A stretch of 64,000 nucleotides of DNA from Phallus indusiatus (Eukaryota; Basidiomycota; Agaricomycetes; Phallales; Phallaceae). Below the pieces are notes generated by a model. The model made no database searches, was not told the origin of the DNA, and saw only the letters and a list, made by a program, of their open reading frames with translations. Shown one piece after another: positions 1-11,300 of this stretch. A program made the position numbers and the translations under genes. The DNA lies in the NCBI GenBank assembly GCA_027605045.1, contig JAQFWX010000089.1:80505-144504 (forward strand), written 5' to 3'. Each line of letters opens with the position of its first letter. Position 1 is the stretch's first letter.

Positions 1-591
1 GGAGAGGTAATCATTTTCCATTTGAGCTCAGAGCTCGAGCTAACTAGTTGAAAGTCCTTCTGGGCACCTAACTCCGTGACTTACGGATATGACTCGCGCG
101 CCGTATCCGTCCGTATAATCTCTCCACCTTCCTGTCCACCCTCCGCAACGCGGTTTGAGATTCGCATCACCGGTGCCGACATGTTAGCTAACCCCTACAA
201 AGATTTCTGCTCTTTAGAACTCATATGACATTGTTCTTTCAGGAACCCGTATTTTGCTCTTGCGACGGTATTTCTCCTAGGACTACGCGGTATTAAACGA
301 CAAATGATTCTCACTACTCCGCCCGTATCGCAGCTAGGCGATGAAAAAAGCAAGATTACCAAACTTAGCACTTCCTTAGAAGAGGCAACCATCAATATGA
401 TGAAACCCGACAGCATTGCAAGAGAAATATTAGGTGACGCGTTCGTAGATCATTTCGGTGGAACGAGAGAACATGAAGTAAGACTATGGAAGGAAGCCGT
501 CACTAATTGGGAAGGTAGGTTGTACCAGCTTCCGTCATTAATTTGATACTAACCTTGTGTTACAGTTGAACGTTATCTGGAATTGGTTTAG
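1..591 (+). CDS. FluG-like glutamine synthetase, C-terminal part (5' truncated by window edge)
   Basis: This is the 3' end of a glutamine-synthetase-fold protein of the fungal FluG/GS-like type. The exons I read are 1-6, 55-182, 243-514 and 566-591; the introns are 48-60 bases with GT-AG ends. The joined frame contains the GS catalytic-barrel landmarks YGYDSRA, then IRITGADMNPYFALAT (substrate-binding region; the first intron-exon join after ITGADM recreates the conserved NPY), and ends in VTNWEVERYLELV, the typical FluG/GS tail. Canonical GS ligates glutamate to ammonia with ATP. FluG-type members are often not true GS enzymes and are linked to developmental signalling in Aspergillus, so the substrate is open. 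The N-terminal half lies outside the window. Family assignment is firm; the exact role is inferred. Confidence 0.88.
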
Positions 592-782
592 GATGAAGAT
601 TCCCTGCATCACGACCTGCCTAATTTATATTTAACGGAACATCATTAATCGTGGCTTTGTATATGTACGGAACATGTCCTTGACGTAGCAAACATAATCA
701 AATTTCGTTAACCAAGTGAAAAAAGTTTATAAGTAGTTCAATAAATCAATAATCGTGAGAACATTACTGTCGTAAGAAGGTA

Positions 783-2434
783 TTAAGTTCGTGTCCGTGG
801 GGAGATTCTACTTGCATGGAGATCAACTATGTCGAAGAAGACGCTGCATCCGAAAGCGATACAAAGAAAACATGAGCACGCAATGGCGATATTGTAGGAA
901 GTACACCTTGGGAAAATGTTGAGACCACTGTTTTTCCAAAAGAATAAACACATACCATCCGTCAAACTGTCCAGGGAGGCACTTCTTCCCGAGCAATACA
1001 TAAACAAAAACAGCGCCCCAAACAATTAGACAGAGAATATCCGTAGCGAACAATTTCTTCAAGAATAACCTTGCTCTTTCCCATTGTTTCTCAAGGGCGA
1101 GACCCTCAAACACTGTCCGTCGTCTTGCTCGACTCTGCTGCGTTCGTGATGTTGAAGCATGCGAACTGGTTAAATCGTCTTCTCCGTCCAATCCGTCGGG
1201 ATTGTCTCCTTGTTGAAGCATCCTAGGGTCGATGATTAGATTGATATGAACGTCCCCTTGTTGACTTCCTTGGCCTTTCTTGGGTTTCTTCTTCTTCTGT
1301 TGTCCGGTATAGCCCTGAACGGGTAATACGAACATACCATTACCGGCTGGATCAAGCGGATCGATCTTGTTTCGTTTTCCGCAACAAGGGCGCAATGCGA
1401 ATAAATAGACGGAGAGGCAAAAGCTTAGAATGAAAGCGGCATAGAGGATGAATGCAGGGGGAGTGGAAGCTGGCGGCGCCGGTCCTGACTTGGGTTTGAT
1501 GAACTGCGTCATTCACGAATTAACAAGTCAGCATTTGACAGTCATGCACGTACAACGCAATATGAAAACATACCAAAGCTCCGTATATTGCACTAGTACC
1601 GCCTAACAACGCAAATAACGCCTGACCCCCTCTCGTTAATGCACGCTTCTTTGGGCCTGACGTGATCAAATTGCCTTTCGCGTCAACACTGCCTACAATT
1701 GACCCCGATTTTCGAACAGTTTCTTTCGCATCATTTCCAAAATCTCGCTCAAGCATTCGAATACGTTCCCGTTTAGTAATAGGATCTATAGCAGAACTAG
1801 CGACAGCACCACTATCGAAATTCGTGTCCCATGGGAGACCTGAATGGTTTGATTGTTTGGAACTGCTCCCGGCATGATGTCCGCTTTGAAGGTTGTTCAA
1901 AGAAGGTTTGTCATACCATGCTTGTGAGTACGCTGGAAAATGCGATATGTCCATGTCCAGATCGGCATCTGGGGTTCGAGACGTAGCAAGGGAATCTCGA
2001 GAGGTTGCGAAACGTGCCGCAGCTGAAGGCGAGAGAGGTGCGAGGAATGGAGGTAGACTCTTGGGACTGATAGGATATTGCTTTGGCGACGGGTATTCGT
2101 GACTATAAGCTACGGATGGACTTTGAGGAGGATAAAATGATGGATATTCATCAACTGAGAAAGGTCGACTAATAACTGGTGCGGGTGGGTATTCTTCCAA
2201 TTCTTCAGCGCGAGGACGGGAAGTAGGTGCTTTGAGTCGACCCGAACTGTGAGCAACGTAAGAGTCAGTAACTCGAGGGGGGTACAGATTATTCTCTCTT
2301 TGACTGTTTTGGGACCTAGTCGCATAGTCCGCGAGGTCAAAATCGTCCACCCCCGTCTCCCCCGACGGTTCTCGCCGTCGTAGGCCTTCGCGCAGTAAAG
2401 ATCGTGGTATATCGTCCGTGTCATCATAATCCAT
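783..2434 (-). CDS. Conserved hypothetical membrane protein
   Basis: A three-exon gene (2434-1574, 1503-956, 906-783) giving a 510-residue protein; the exon lengths sum to a multiple of three. The first about 260 residues are Ser/Pro/Tyr-rich and look disordered. A Gly-rich hydrophobic segment (FALLGGTSAIYGAL) follows, then a transmembrane segment (FILYAAFILSFCLSVYLFAL) followed by a CCGKR motif, a Lys-rich linker (QQKKKKPKKG), the phrase GDVHINLIIDPRML and two C-terminal hydrophobic segments (ILCLIVWGAVFVYVLLG and ACSCFLCIAFGCSVFF). Both splice joins fall exactly where the open frames end. I recognise the layout as common among basidiomycete hypothetical proteins but know no function. The start is the ATG of MDYDDTDD. 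Confidence 0.72.
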
Positions 2435-2654
2435 GTTCGTATGTTCTTAGATTAAGTCAAATCCGAAAGAATATTATCATGGGCTTGAGGAGACCATGGC
2501 GCTCTGCCTGTCGATTGTTGACCAATTGGAGATCGTGGTTGCAGTAGTTGTGCAAGACGTGATCCGGCGCCTTCTCGGGCTCGGCTCCGATAGGGGAGGA
2601 ACGAATAGTTTCATACGGAGCTAGCTTCAAGATATTTTATAGAGCTTCTTTACT

Positions 2655-3843
2655 TTACAGTTTGTCTAGAACATCGCGGAGCAGCTTTTCCTTACTCTTT
2701 ATAGTGTCTTCTTTCAACATGGGACCGTACTTCTTATCAAAGTTCGCCATAGTTTCAGCCGTTTCCTTCTCACATCGTTCCAGTATTTCAGTTTGTCTCT
2801 TTGCTGCAAATGTGTTGATGTCAATGTCAAATGAAGAACAGAGCATAAACCTTACTGATTTGCATAACTTTAGCTTCAAAATCCGTCCAGAGCTGTTCGC
2901 GAGTAGCATAGCATTGTTTCAATTGTCCAAAGATCCGTTTCATTTCAGCCTGCTAACAGTGTGAAGAAATTGAAGGAGAAATGAGTAGACTCCAATACAG
3001 ACTTGTTTCTCAGCCAGATCATCTTCTAGCTCGGCTTGGAGCTGTTGAGCATTTGTATGTTGTTTCTCGCAAGAAGAGTTGAATATAACAATTCCCTTTC
3101 TATGTAGAAAAATAATAATAAAGAAATTCGGAAGATATTAAAGAAAAACGATGTTACCCCCTGTCGACGTCTGGGCCACGATCGACGGATACATGCGTTT
3201 GGCGTATATCATTGAGGGTTTTAAGTATAGAGTTACAGAGGTCCCGCTTGATTTGTATAGCATGGGCTTGAAAGGTAACTGGGAGAAAAAATTTTCGGGG
3301 TAGGGTGCCGTCAGGAGATAGGCGATTTACCTTGTAATTCCTCTAACAGAGCAGCGGTGCGTTCCTCTTCTGTAGCCGAATCACTAGTTCATAAGTGTCA
3401 TTATTATATGAAGCAAAAGTCCCAATGAATCTACAAAGTCAGCACCCCTAGACATTCACTTACGAATCATCATATTGAGCAAGCAAGTTAGAACTATTCA
3501 ACCAGTCTTCGTCTCCGTCGTCGCTCGCGCTATCGCTGGATTTGCCTGGAGAAAACAAGCGAGACTCGTTTAAACGCTCCTCAAGGATAATAGAGCTCAA
3601 TTCTTTCTTCTCTTTCCAAGGTAATTTAGAACTTTCAGCGATATTTCCGTGACTTTTTCTCTGGTCTAGAGAATTCATAGGCAAATGACTTGAGTTCGCT
3701 TTAATCCCGGGAGAAATTCAAAGCCCGTCGAACAGACCAGTTAGGACTTTTCTGAAGACATCTTCACTCAAGCTAGAACGAGTTTTTCCCGTAGATTTAG
3801 GTGCCTTTGATTCAGAAGTCGCGAAATGCACCAGACGGCCCAT
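2655..3843 (-). CDS. Coiled-coil protein of unknown function
   Basis: A multi-exon minus-strand gene. The N-terminal part begins MGRLVHFATSESK and is followed by a Ser/Asp/Glu-rich patch (SPGKSSDSASDDGDED). The remaining exons are almost wholly alpha-helical heptad-like sequence: ATEEERTAALLEELQ, IQIKRDLCNSILKTLNDIRQ, QQLQAELEDDLAEKQ, MKRIFGQLKQCYATREQLW and a final KSKEKLLRDVLDKL stop. Joins that maintain frame include YDDS/DSATEEE across the intron near 3390-3460 and KVMQIS/KRQTEI near 2810-2860. The first intron (about 3690-3738) is not resolved: neither candidate donor is strong, so the start could instead be the ATG at 3678. The protein is head-to-head with Utp21, with only 83 bases between the coding starts. 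The small helical build would fit a chromosome or spindle component, but I do not recognise the family. Confidence 0.55.
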
Positions 3844-3926
3844 CGAGGCAGCAGAAGACGTAGTAATTTTTAGACGCCCGTGTACCTCAGTACTTCATGT
3901 TACTTTTAGACTCTTAAGTCTATTTG
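3844..3926. promoter_or_regulatory. Short bidirectional promoter / 5' leaders
   Basis: Only 83 bases separate the start of the coiled-coil gene on the minus strand from the first base of the Utp21 start codon on the plus strand, so both promoters and 5' leaders must overlap here or lie inside the neighbour. The plus-strand leader contains an upstream ATG (3896) opening a six-codon frame that stops before the Utp21 start. No TATA box is evident. Confidence 0.4.
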
Positions 3927-6900
3927 AGTAAGTTTATTATAACATTGCTCTGCGTTACGAATTTAACTGAGATACTTGGGGATTAGTGTCCTTAGCACAG
4001 ACCGCAACGCTTGTCGAGGCTGGAGACTCATCGCGGCCTCGTAAAAAGACTCGTACAAAACATAAAGAAAAAACTACCCAAGCTTCACAGCCAAGGGATC
4101 CCGGAAACAATCTTTTCGCACCTTTCCGCGCATTAGGATTTGTCTCGAATCATGTTCCTTTTGTGCTTCAAGTTAGGACATATAAAGGTTCTTCAGACCC
4201 TCCTCGGTTGCACATCCTTACATGTTTGGGAAAGGCATGGGCATTATGGGAAGGAGGAAAAATGACCTTACTTTTCGTCGGTAAGCTCAGAACCATTTGC
4301 TCACTTATACATATAGTGACGGTTATATAAGGGTCGGACACGGAGGAGCCGATTTCATCTTTAGCTTTGGATGGGGATGCTGTATGGGCAGCCCATGGCT
4401 CGCGTGCTTCCAAATATCTGAGAGGCAAAGAGGTATGCTTGAATTATTGAAGTACAATAAGAAAAAGTTCCCATCCTTCTTCAGGTCGCAACCGTTTCAA
4501 ACCCTTTTGAAACTCGGTTGTCCAACTTAACGATATTCGGTTCGAATCTACTATCACTTACGGAGGACGGAAAGCATCTTTTGATGTGGAGCACGGAGAC
4601 ATATGGTAATTTAGTATTATCAATTTTACCAGTAACAGAGCACATATTTTTCCTCTTAGAGCTATTTACCACAGTTACCTTCGACACAGACTTTGTGGCT
4701 ACCTGCTTGCTTCATCCCGCTACCTACTTGAATAAAGTCATAGTTGGATCTGCACAAGGCAGTCTTCAGCTCTGGAACATCCGCACAAGTACTTGCATTC
4801 ATAAATTCTCTCCTTCCAACCTCCAAAACCTTCCTTCTACTTCAAAATCACCCAGTCCTGTTACGGTCATGGTTCAATCTCCAGCCATCGATGTTATTGG
4901 AATCGGATTTGCTTCTGGAGAAATAGCAATATACGATATTCGTGCCGATGAACGACTTATGAGAATATATATGGATGGGGGTGCCATTCGTGATTTGAGC
5001 TTCAGGGATGGTTGGTACTTCCCTTTAGATTGCACGCTGTCGTAGTGATACCGACTTTTCTTCTACTAAAGACAACCAAGCAGTCTTGGCTAGTGGATCA
5101 TCTACAGGACATATTGCGCTATGGGATCTCAACAACCAAGGCCGCCTCTTACATATCATTAGGGGAGCTCATGACGGATCCGTGGCTGCTTTAGAATGGG
5201 TACCCTCACAACCTGTTCTTGTAAGCTCAGGTGATGATAATAGCGTCAAGGTAAGATATATCTTTCTCAAAAGTTCTATAATTATCAATAATCTCGAATC
5301 AGCAATGGTTGTTTGACTCCCCGACTGCGCCGCCGCGTCTGCTCAAGTTCAGAGCAGGGCATCACGCACCACCACATCTTATCCGCTATTATGGAGACGA
5401 TGGAAAACAACTACTAACAGCTTCGCGAGACCGTAGTTTGCGGTATACTTCTGTTGTGCGTGACTCTCGGAGCCACGAGCTTTCGCAAGGTCGGTTATCT
5501 TCACATCTAAACCACGTTCTTTAGCTCATATTCTTTTGAACAGGCTCTTTAGCAAAAAAGGCTACATCACTGTCTATCCCTATTGCCAGCCTAAGATTTT
5601 CTCCTATAACATGCCTCGCCTTTTCAAGTGCTCGGTCAAAAGATTGGGACGATGTGTTAACTGGCCATGCCGAGTTCCCTTCAGCCCGTTCGTGGTCTGT
5701 TCTCAATAAAAGAGTAGGGAATTGGGAATTTAATGTAGCCGGAAAAGGTAAAGCTGGATCAGTGAAGGTATGTTATTAGCTTTTGTCATCGTTTTATCCG
5801 CACTAACTTTGCTTCAGTCCGTTTGCGTCAGCGCTTGCGGTAATTTTGGAATTGCGGGATCTTCAACTGGCGCGATACACATGTGGAATATGCAGTCTGG
5901 AATTATACGAAAAAGTTTTTCTGTTGGACCTCCACCTGCCGAAGTTGTGAACCGAGGATTTGGGAGCAAGAAGGGAGAGCGTGTTATCATTGGTCTTGCT
6001 AGTGATGTTCTAGACAGGGTTCTAGTCGCGTGTACGCTGGATGGAACCTTGAACGTGCGTGCATTAACGTGATATATACCTTGCCGCTCTGACGTCTATG
6101 AGTGCAGTTCTTCGATTTCCATACCACAGCTTTGGAGCATGTTCTCGTATTGCCGTCAAGTGCTTCCCAGATCCTGTTGCAGCGCGACAGCAACCTTCTC
6201 GGGGTTCTATGTGATGATTTGATTGTCCGAATTGTAGACATAGAAACACATCGCATAGTTCGTGAGCTTTCTGGCTTCCGAGGGAGAATATTAGACATAG
6301 CAAGTACTCGCATTTTAAAATTCGTTAAATTGCTAACATAGTACTATATAGACATTCTCGCATGATTCACGATGGCTAATTGCGACTTCTATGGATTCTA
6401 TTATTCGTACATTTGACATACCTACGGGAAGACTCATAGACGCTTTCCGTACAGCGTCCATTGCAACAAGCGTTGCTTTCTCACCTACAGGAGATTTCCT
6501 TGCGACATCTCACGTAGATAGCGTTGGTGTATATTTGTGGTATGTGAATTGATTTATGAGAAAATGTGAACGTGTTTTGACAGTCGTCAGGGCCAACCGA
6601 GCACAATATAGCGAGGTGTCTTACAAGACCATATCCTCCGATGACGCCGTCGAAGTTGCTTTACCCTCGCTACAGGGTCTTGCAGAAGATGATGGTGCGA
6701 AAAATCATGCTCTTGAGGTCTACTAAAACTTATGGTCTATATATATATATATATATATAGCATTAGAAGGAATGGCGGACCTTACAATCAAGGACGCTAC
6801 GGATTTATTCGTTACACCCAATCAACTCGACGAAGAACTCATCACGCTCACGTTACTTCCCCGGTCAAGATGGCAAACCTTATTAAATCTAGAAGTTATT

Positions 6901-7544
6901 CAAGTTAGTTACACCATCACTTTTCTTGGTTTTGTTGCGTATATTTATTTCGTTACTTGCAGCAACGAAATAAACCAAAAGAGCCACCAAAACCACCGGA
7001 GAAAGCTCCGTTTTTTATCCCGACACTACCAGGGATTGAAGCACGTTTTGAGTTGCCGCAGAACAATACAGAGTCGGAATCCAAGAAATCTACAAGGCGC
7101 TTGGACGCCATGGCCAAAGACCTTGAAACCGAGTTCATTAAAAGACTGACGGCAGCATCAACGAATAACGAATGTGAGTTTCGGTGAAATTTACCGGTGA
7201 CACTAGCTGAGACAAATTTATCTGCAGATGAAGAGTTCTTCATTTATATGAAGAAACTTCTACCGGCAGCTATTGATCTGGAGATTCGTACTATATCGTC
7301 TTTGGAAACACTGCAAAAGTTCCTTCAGGCGTTGTTGAATCGGTTATTATCTCATAAAGATTTTGAAGCAGTTCAAACGTTATTGAGCGTATGTCTGCGT
7401 ATTCATGGCGAGATAATAATTGAGAACGATGAGCTGGAGGGATTATTAAGCGAACTTTTTGCCGTCCAAAAGCAGGAAAGCGAGAGGATAACTGCACAGA
7501 TATCGTCGGCATTGGGAAAGCTAGACTTTATCCGAAATTTATAA
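3927..7544 (+). CDS. utp21: U3 snoRNP-associated WD40 protein Utp21 (WDR36 family)
   Basis: Component of the small-subunit processome that helps process 18S pre-rRNA in the nucleolus. The gene model has 15 coding exons: 3927; 3987-4280; 4332-4432; 4485-4605; 4660-5010; 5072-5250; 5303-5489; 5544-5767; 5818-6054; 6108-6299; 6352-6539; 6591-6694; 6761-6903; 6963-7173; 7228-7544. They total 2850 bases (949 aa), close to the family length. Landmarks are NLFAPFRALGFVSNHVPFVLQ near the N terminus, repeated WD blades (GSSTGHIALWDLNNQ, SRDRSLRYT, ATSMDSIIRTFDIPTG), and the Utp21-specific C-terminal domain (LLPRSRWQTLLNLEVIQ through ALGKLDFIRNL). The start codon is split: A at 3927, then TG at 3987, across a GTAAGT intron. 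The intron at 6300-6351 begins with GC. Assignment is very secure. Confidence 0.95.
6739..6759. repeat. TA dinucleotide microsatellite in a Utp21 intron
   Basis: An uninterrupted TA run of about ten units lies directly in front of the AG acceptor of the intron 6695-6760, replacing the usual polypyrimidine tract. Confidence 0.85.
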
Positions 7545-7889
7545 TATATATATCATAAGTAATACATAAATTGATTATGACCTGATTTGACATGATATTG
7601 GCCCGAATGGCAATGACCCATGGCCAAACTCCAGACATGCAATCTCAGGAACTTTAGTTGCATTGCTTTTTTTCTGAGGGACTAGCTTTAAATAAAGAGA
7701 CTCCTGGCCTCTCCTGACGTTGCTTGCCCTTGTTTTGACGGTTGGTATAACCCATGGCAATGCCACCCAGCTGCCCTGCTCATACTAGTAGGCAGCGGAC
7801 CTCGAATATCTACTTAATGCACTCTTTCTGGGACCAATGACCTTCAGACTGAACACTCCCAAACTTTTAGGAAGTGCCAGTCACCCAGG
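7545..7889. other. Intergenic spacer, no gene seen
   Basis: A 345-base spacer between Utp21 and the intronless membrane-protein gene. I see no conserved frame, RNA gene or clear TATA box. Confidence 0.6.
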
Positions 7890-9005
7890 ATGGCTTCCTC
7901 GCATTGTAAGTGTTTTGTGTTTGGAATTATACATGCCAGAGCACTAAAACTAGCGAGTATAGTCATCAATGTCATTTTACCGAGCGTCCTACTTCTTGCG
8001 CTCTCCATCACCGCGTTCTTTAACGTATTGAAGGGTATCCCGACCACAGCAACGCAAAAAGGCATCTGGCTCAATGCAACCGAATTCTGTCCTGTCCTCT
8101 TTGAAAATTCTCCATTTTTAAAGGTGTTTCAGGATGGTGGATCGTTTGGTATTCTGATATGTACCATCACCGGCATTTTCGAGGTGAACATTCAATATGG
8201 AAACAGCCTTCGTCCTGGTCTTTTGTACGGCTTATATTTCCTTGGGGTTCTCGCGAGTTTCGCATTCTTTGAAACTGCAAGATCGAGTCGTCCATATCCT
8301 AAGGGCACATTTGTGATAATCACTTCCATAACTCAAATCTTAACTGGAGCTGTTACGCTGCCATTTTATTGGATACTGTTCTTATGGGTTGAACACAAGG
8401 AAGAGATACCTTCACCATTCAGTCTCGTCGACGCCAAAGTTGCAGTCACCGCTATTCTTTCGGGATACTTTCTCCCAACCATCCTCTTTGCTGCCTTTCC
8501 AGGATCGATTTGGTTGAACTTCCTATGGCAGATTTTCCCTCTTGTTATTCTAATCTCTGTTAGACTCTCTCGCCTCGTTTTCGGCAAGAGTTCTACTAGT
8601 AACGCGAGTAATCAAGAAACTCAACTAACGGGCAACAAACTCATCGAAAGGTTTTATTTGGTGGCTGCCATCTTAGGAGCGATAATTCATTTTATAGTAT
8701 TTCGGTTCAGTTTTGCGGGGTCAATTCCCCGTTCCATCGCAGACCTCGATCCCAGTAAAGGGGATACCTTCCAGACTTCCGCCGGAGTTTTTCTACAATG
8801 GGACATACTGTTCATTTCTTTGGGTGCTGTTCTATCCCTACTCTGGGTTGTTTGGACTCAAGGAGCCTTGACGGAGTCTCAAAAGGTTAAGACACTCGCA
8901 TGGTTTGCTCTTGCGACTCCTCTTACCGGAATCGCTACAGCTCTTGCTGGAATTTTCTACTTCAGAGAACAGGGAATCGCGCGTGCTCGTGCGGCGAAAC
9001 CTTGA
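7890..9005 (+). CDS. Intronless polytopic membrane protein, function unknown
   Basis: A single uninterrupted 371-codon frame starting MASSHCKCFVFG. It encodes about nine or ten hydrophobic segments, for example IVINVILPSVLLLALSITAF, FLGVLASFAFFETA, FVIITSITQILTGAVTLPF, LIERFYLVAAILGAIIHF and TLAWFALATPLTGIATALAG. The loops are short and the C terminus is basic (GIARARAAKP). Every other conserved protein gene around it has several introns, so the lack of any is notable. The pattern of many short helices without loop domains resembles small fungal integral-membrane enzymes or transporters such as those in secondary-metabolite clusters, but no cluster genes lie nearby and I recognise no signature motif. 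Confidence 0.75.
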   Translation: MASSHCKCFVFGIIHARALKLASIVINVILPSVLLLALSITAFFNVLKGIPTTATQKGIWLNATEFCPVLFENSPFLKVFQDGGSFGILICTITGIFEVNIQYGNSLRPGLLYGLYFLGVLASFAFFETARSSRPYPKGTFVIITSITQILTGAVTLPFYWILFLWVEHKEEIPSPFSLVDAKVAVTAILSGYFLPTILFAAFPGSIWLNFLWQIFPLVILISVRLSRLVFGKSSTSNASNQETQLTGNKLIERFYLVAAILGAIIHFIVFRFSFAGSIPRSIADLDPSKGDTFQTSAGVFLQWDILFISLGAVLSLLWVVWTQGALTESQKVKTLAWFALATPLTGIATALAGIFYFREQGIARARAAKP

Positions 9006-9269
9006 ATGCTTTTCTTATCGTACCGACAGCCAAATATTACCATGTTGTTGCCGTTGTTTTATTTATATTATATGCAACACCTACAGTGAATAATATTAAT
9101 ATATACTTGTTGTAGGATGATATATTGGAATATACCTATATGTTCGGCACGGTGTGGTCTATAAACAGGACTGAGGAAGTGCTTCCTACAAAATTTGGTG
9201 CAGCCGCTGGTGACTAATGCGTCACAATTCCGCCGGCTTGCCCGAATCCGAACATCAACGACAGACAAA

Positions 9270-10268
9270 ATGTCAGGCTCTGGAGCAAGAGAAAGTCCTT
9301 TTCCAACTCGAATGGCGCTAACAACCACCAAGATGCGTCTTAAAGGTGCACAAACGGGTCATTCTCTGCTGGCGAAGAAGCGTGATGCGCTTACAACTAG
9401 ATTTCGTGTCATCTTGAGGAAGGTCGACGAGGTATGTAGAGCTTTTCCAGACATAGACAGGGATTTATCTAAACTCTCCTCGTTTTACATGTTCAATTTC
9501 ATCTCATCTAATCATTGTCTTTATGCAAATCCCAAATCCGAAAGGCCAAACGCAAGATGGGCAAAGTCATGCAGCTTGCTTCATTCTCGCTCGCGGAAGT
9601 AACATACGCAACGGGTGATATATCATATCTGGTGCAGGAGCAAGCTAAGACGGCGACCTTCAAAGTAAAAGCGAAGCAAGATAATGTATCTGGTGTTATA
9701 ATCCCTGCTTTTGAATCCGAACGTGTAAATGGGACAGGTAGGTTGTTCAATCAATGCGATTTTGTTCTTTGTACTCATGAACACTGGAACAACTTCATTA
9801 GACTTCAATCTGACTGGACTTGGGAGAGGTGGACAACAGATTGTTCGATCAAGAGAAGTTTACGCCAAAGCCTTGGAGACCTTGGTTGAACTAGCGTCGC
9901 TACAAACTGCATTCGTGATCCTAGATGAAGTCATACGTGCCACGAATCGACGAGTAAATGCCATTGAGCATGTTATCATCCCAAAATTGGAAAACACGAT
10001 CAAATATATCATCTCCGAGCTAGATGAGATGGATCGAGAAGAATTCTTCCGGTGCGTGTTCCATCCAGCTGGATATGAAAAGTACTGCTTTCTTAATTCA
10101 AAGGTTAGGTTGAAAAAGGTACAAGGGAAGAAGCGACGTGACGCCGCCATCGCCGATGAAAGGCGGGAACGAGAGGCGGCGGAAGGCGAAATAGCAACCT
10201 ATGAAGCGGAAGGCGGGATTGGCGCCGTCGATCTACTCGACAACAAAGACGAGGATGTTATTTTCTAA
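9270..10268 (+). CDS. vma8: V-type proton ATPase subunit D
   Basis: Subunit of the central rotor stalk of the vacuolar H+-ATPase V1 sector, coupling ATP hydrolysis to rotation of the membrane ring. Four exons: 9270-9431, 9545-9737, 9802-10051, 10109-10268, totalling 765 bases (254 aa, the usual family size). The start gives [20 protein letters not shown], the hallmark N terminus, followed by [78 protein letters not shown] and [18 protein letters not shown]. All joins restore the conserved order. The upstream in-frame extension to 9195 lacks conservation and was not used. Confidence 0.97.
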
Positions 10269-10541
10269 AAAGCCCTTCATGTTTATATTGTAAGACCTTG
10301 CTGACATGGACTGCATCTCAATCTCCTATCGATATCGCGCATTGTTCCTTTCTGTTTAATAGCTAATACACGTTTTGACCAATCAACGCAACTATTTTCA
10401 TTTCCTTTGAAATTAGCCTTTTTTATGCAGTGCAGTAAGCATGTCATGTGTGTGTGAATAAGGACACATAGGTACATGATCTTTTTTATCATAGAATATA
10501 AAAGATATAATTGCGAGATGTATCATGAGTCGAGCACCAAT

Positions 10542-11300
10542 TTACTGGAATAAGATGAATTCAGTACTAAAGTTAAACTAGAGAAAAAGACACGTACATC
10601 AACCATCTCAGCATCAGTCGAGGGTGCTGCAGTCTTCTTGCGATCCTTCCTCTCCAAAATCGCACGCCTGAAGACGACGGTGTAAGAAAACTCGTAACGT
10701 GTTGTTTTTTTGAGTTCTCACCTGTCCTTGTCCAACTTCAAGGTAGTAATAACAACTTTGCTGGGATGAATCCCAATAGGAGCCGTTGCGCCATTAGACT
10801 TGTCCCGTTGAACACGGTCAACATAAAGAACCCATTTCTTACGGTACACCTGTGTAACTTTGCCTTCCCGACCAGCGTACTTGCCACGGACTATCCGAAC
10901 TTCATCGTCTTTGCGGACTGGGATTGATCGAGTCTAGTTTGTGAAATTAAGCACTGGGTTGGGGGTTACTTTGAGATTGTAACACACGTTGTATTTGCCA
11001 CGAAGTTCTTTTGAGAGTGCTGATGACATGATTTTGCGACGGACAGAGGAAGGAGCGCTGAAGTGAGCCTTGCGGCTCTTACGTCTCGATGAAGAGATGT
11101 CTAGATAAAAACAAAAAGCATGAGTTAGTAAATGTATTCAAATCTTTAGGGTGACTGCGTTTCCTCCATCCAAACGGGCCCATTATGCATCCATCGAAAA
11201 AACAGCATATTTCGAAGAATTTTTGCGATAAACGTATCCAACATGGATCCATACAGTACCAAATAGCAATATTTTACTCACCTGGGTTTAATTTGGCCAT
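10542..11300 (-). CDS. rpl26: 60S ribosomal protein L26 (uL24)
   Basis: Cytosolic large-subunit ribosomal protein binding near the polypeptide exit tunnel. The exons are 11300-11282, 11100-10988, 10933-10722, 10667-10598 and 10544-10542, totalling 417 bases (138 aa). The start is [20 protein letters not shown]. Family landmarks are [20 protein letters not shown], the KOW segment ([20 protein letters not shown]) and [18 protein letters not shown]. The last intron (10597-10545, GTACGT...CAG) directly follows the final Asp codon, so the TAA stop is alone on the last coding exon. The first intron is 181 bases, the longest in this neighbourhood, as often seen after the first exon of ribosomal protein genes. 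Confidence 0.96.
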
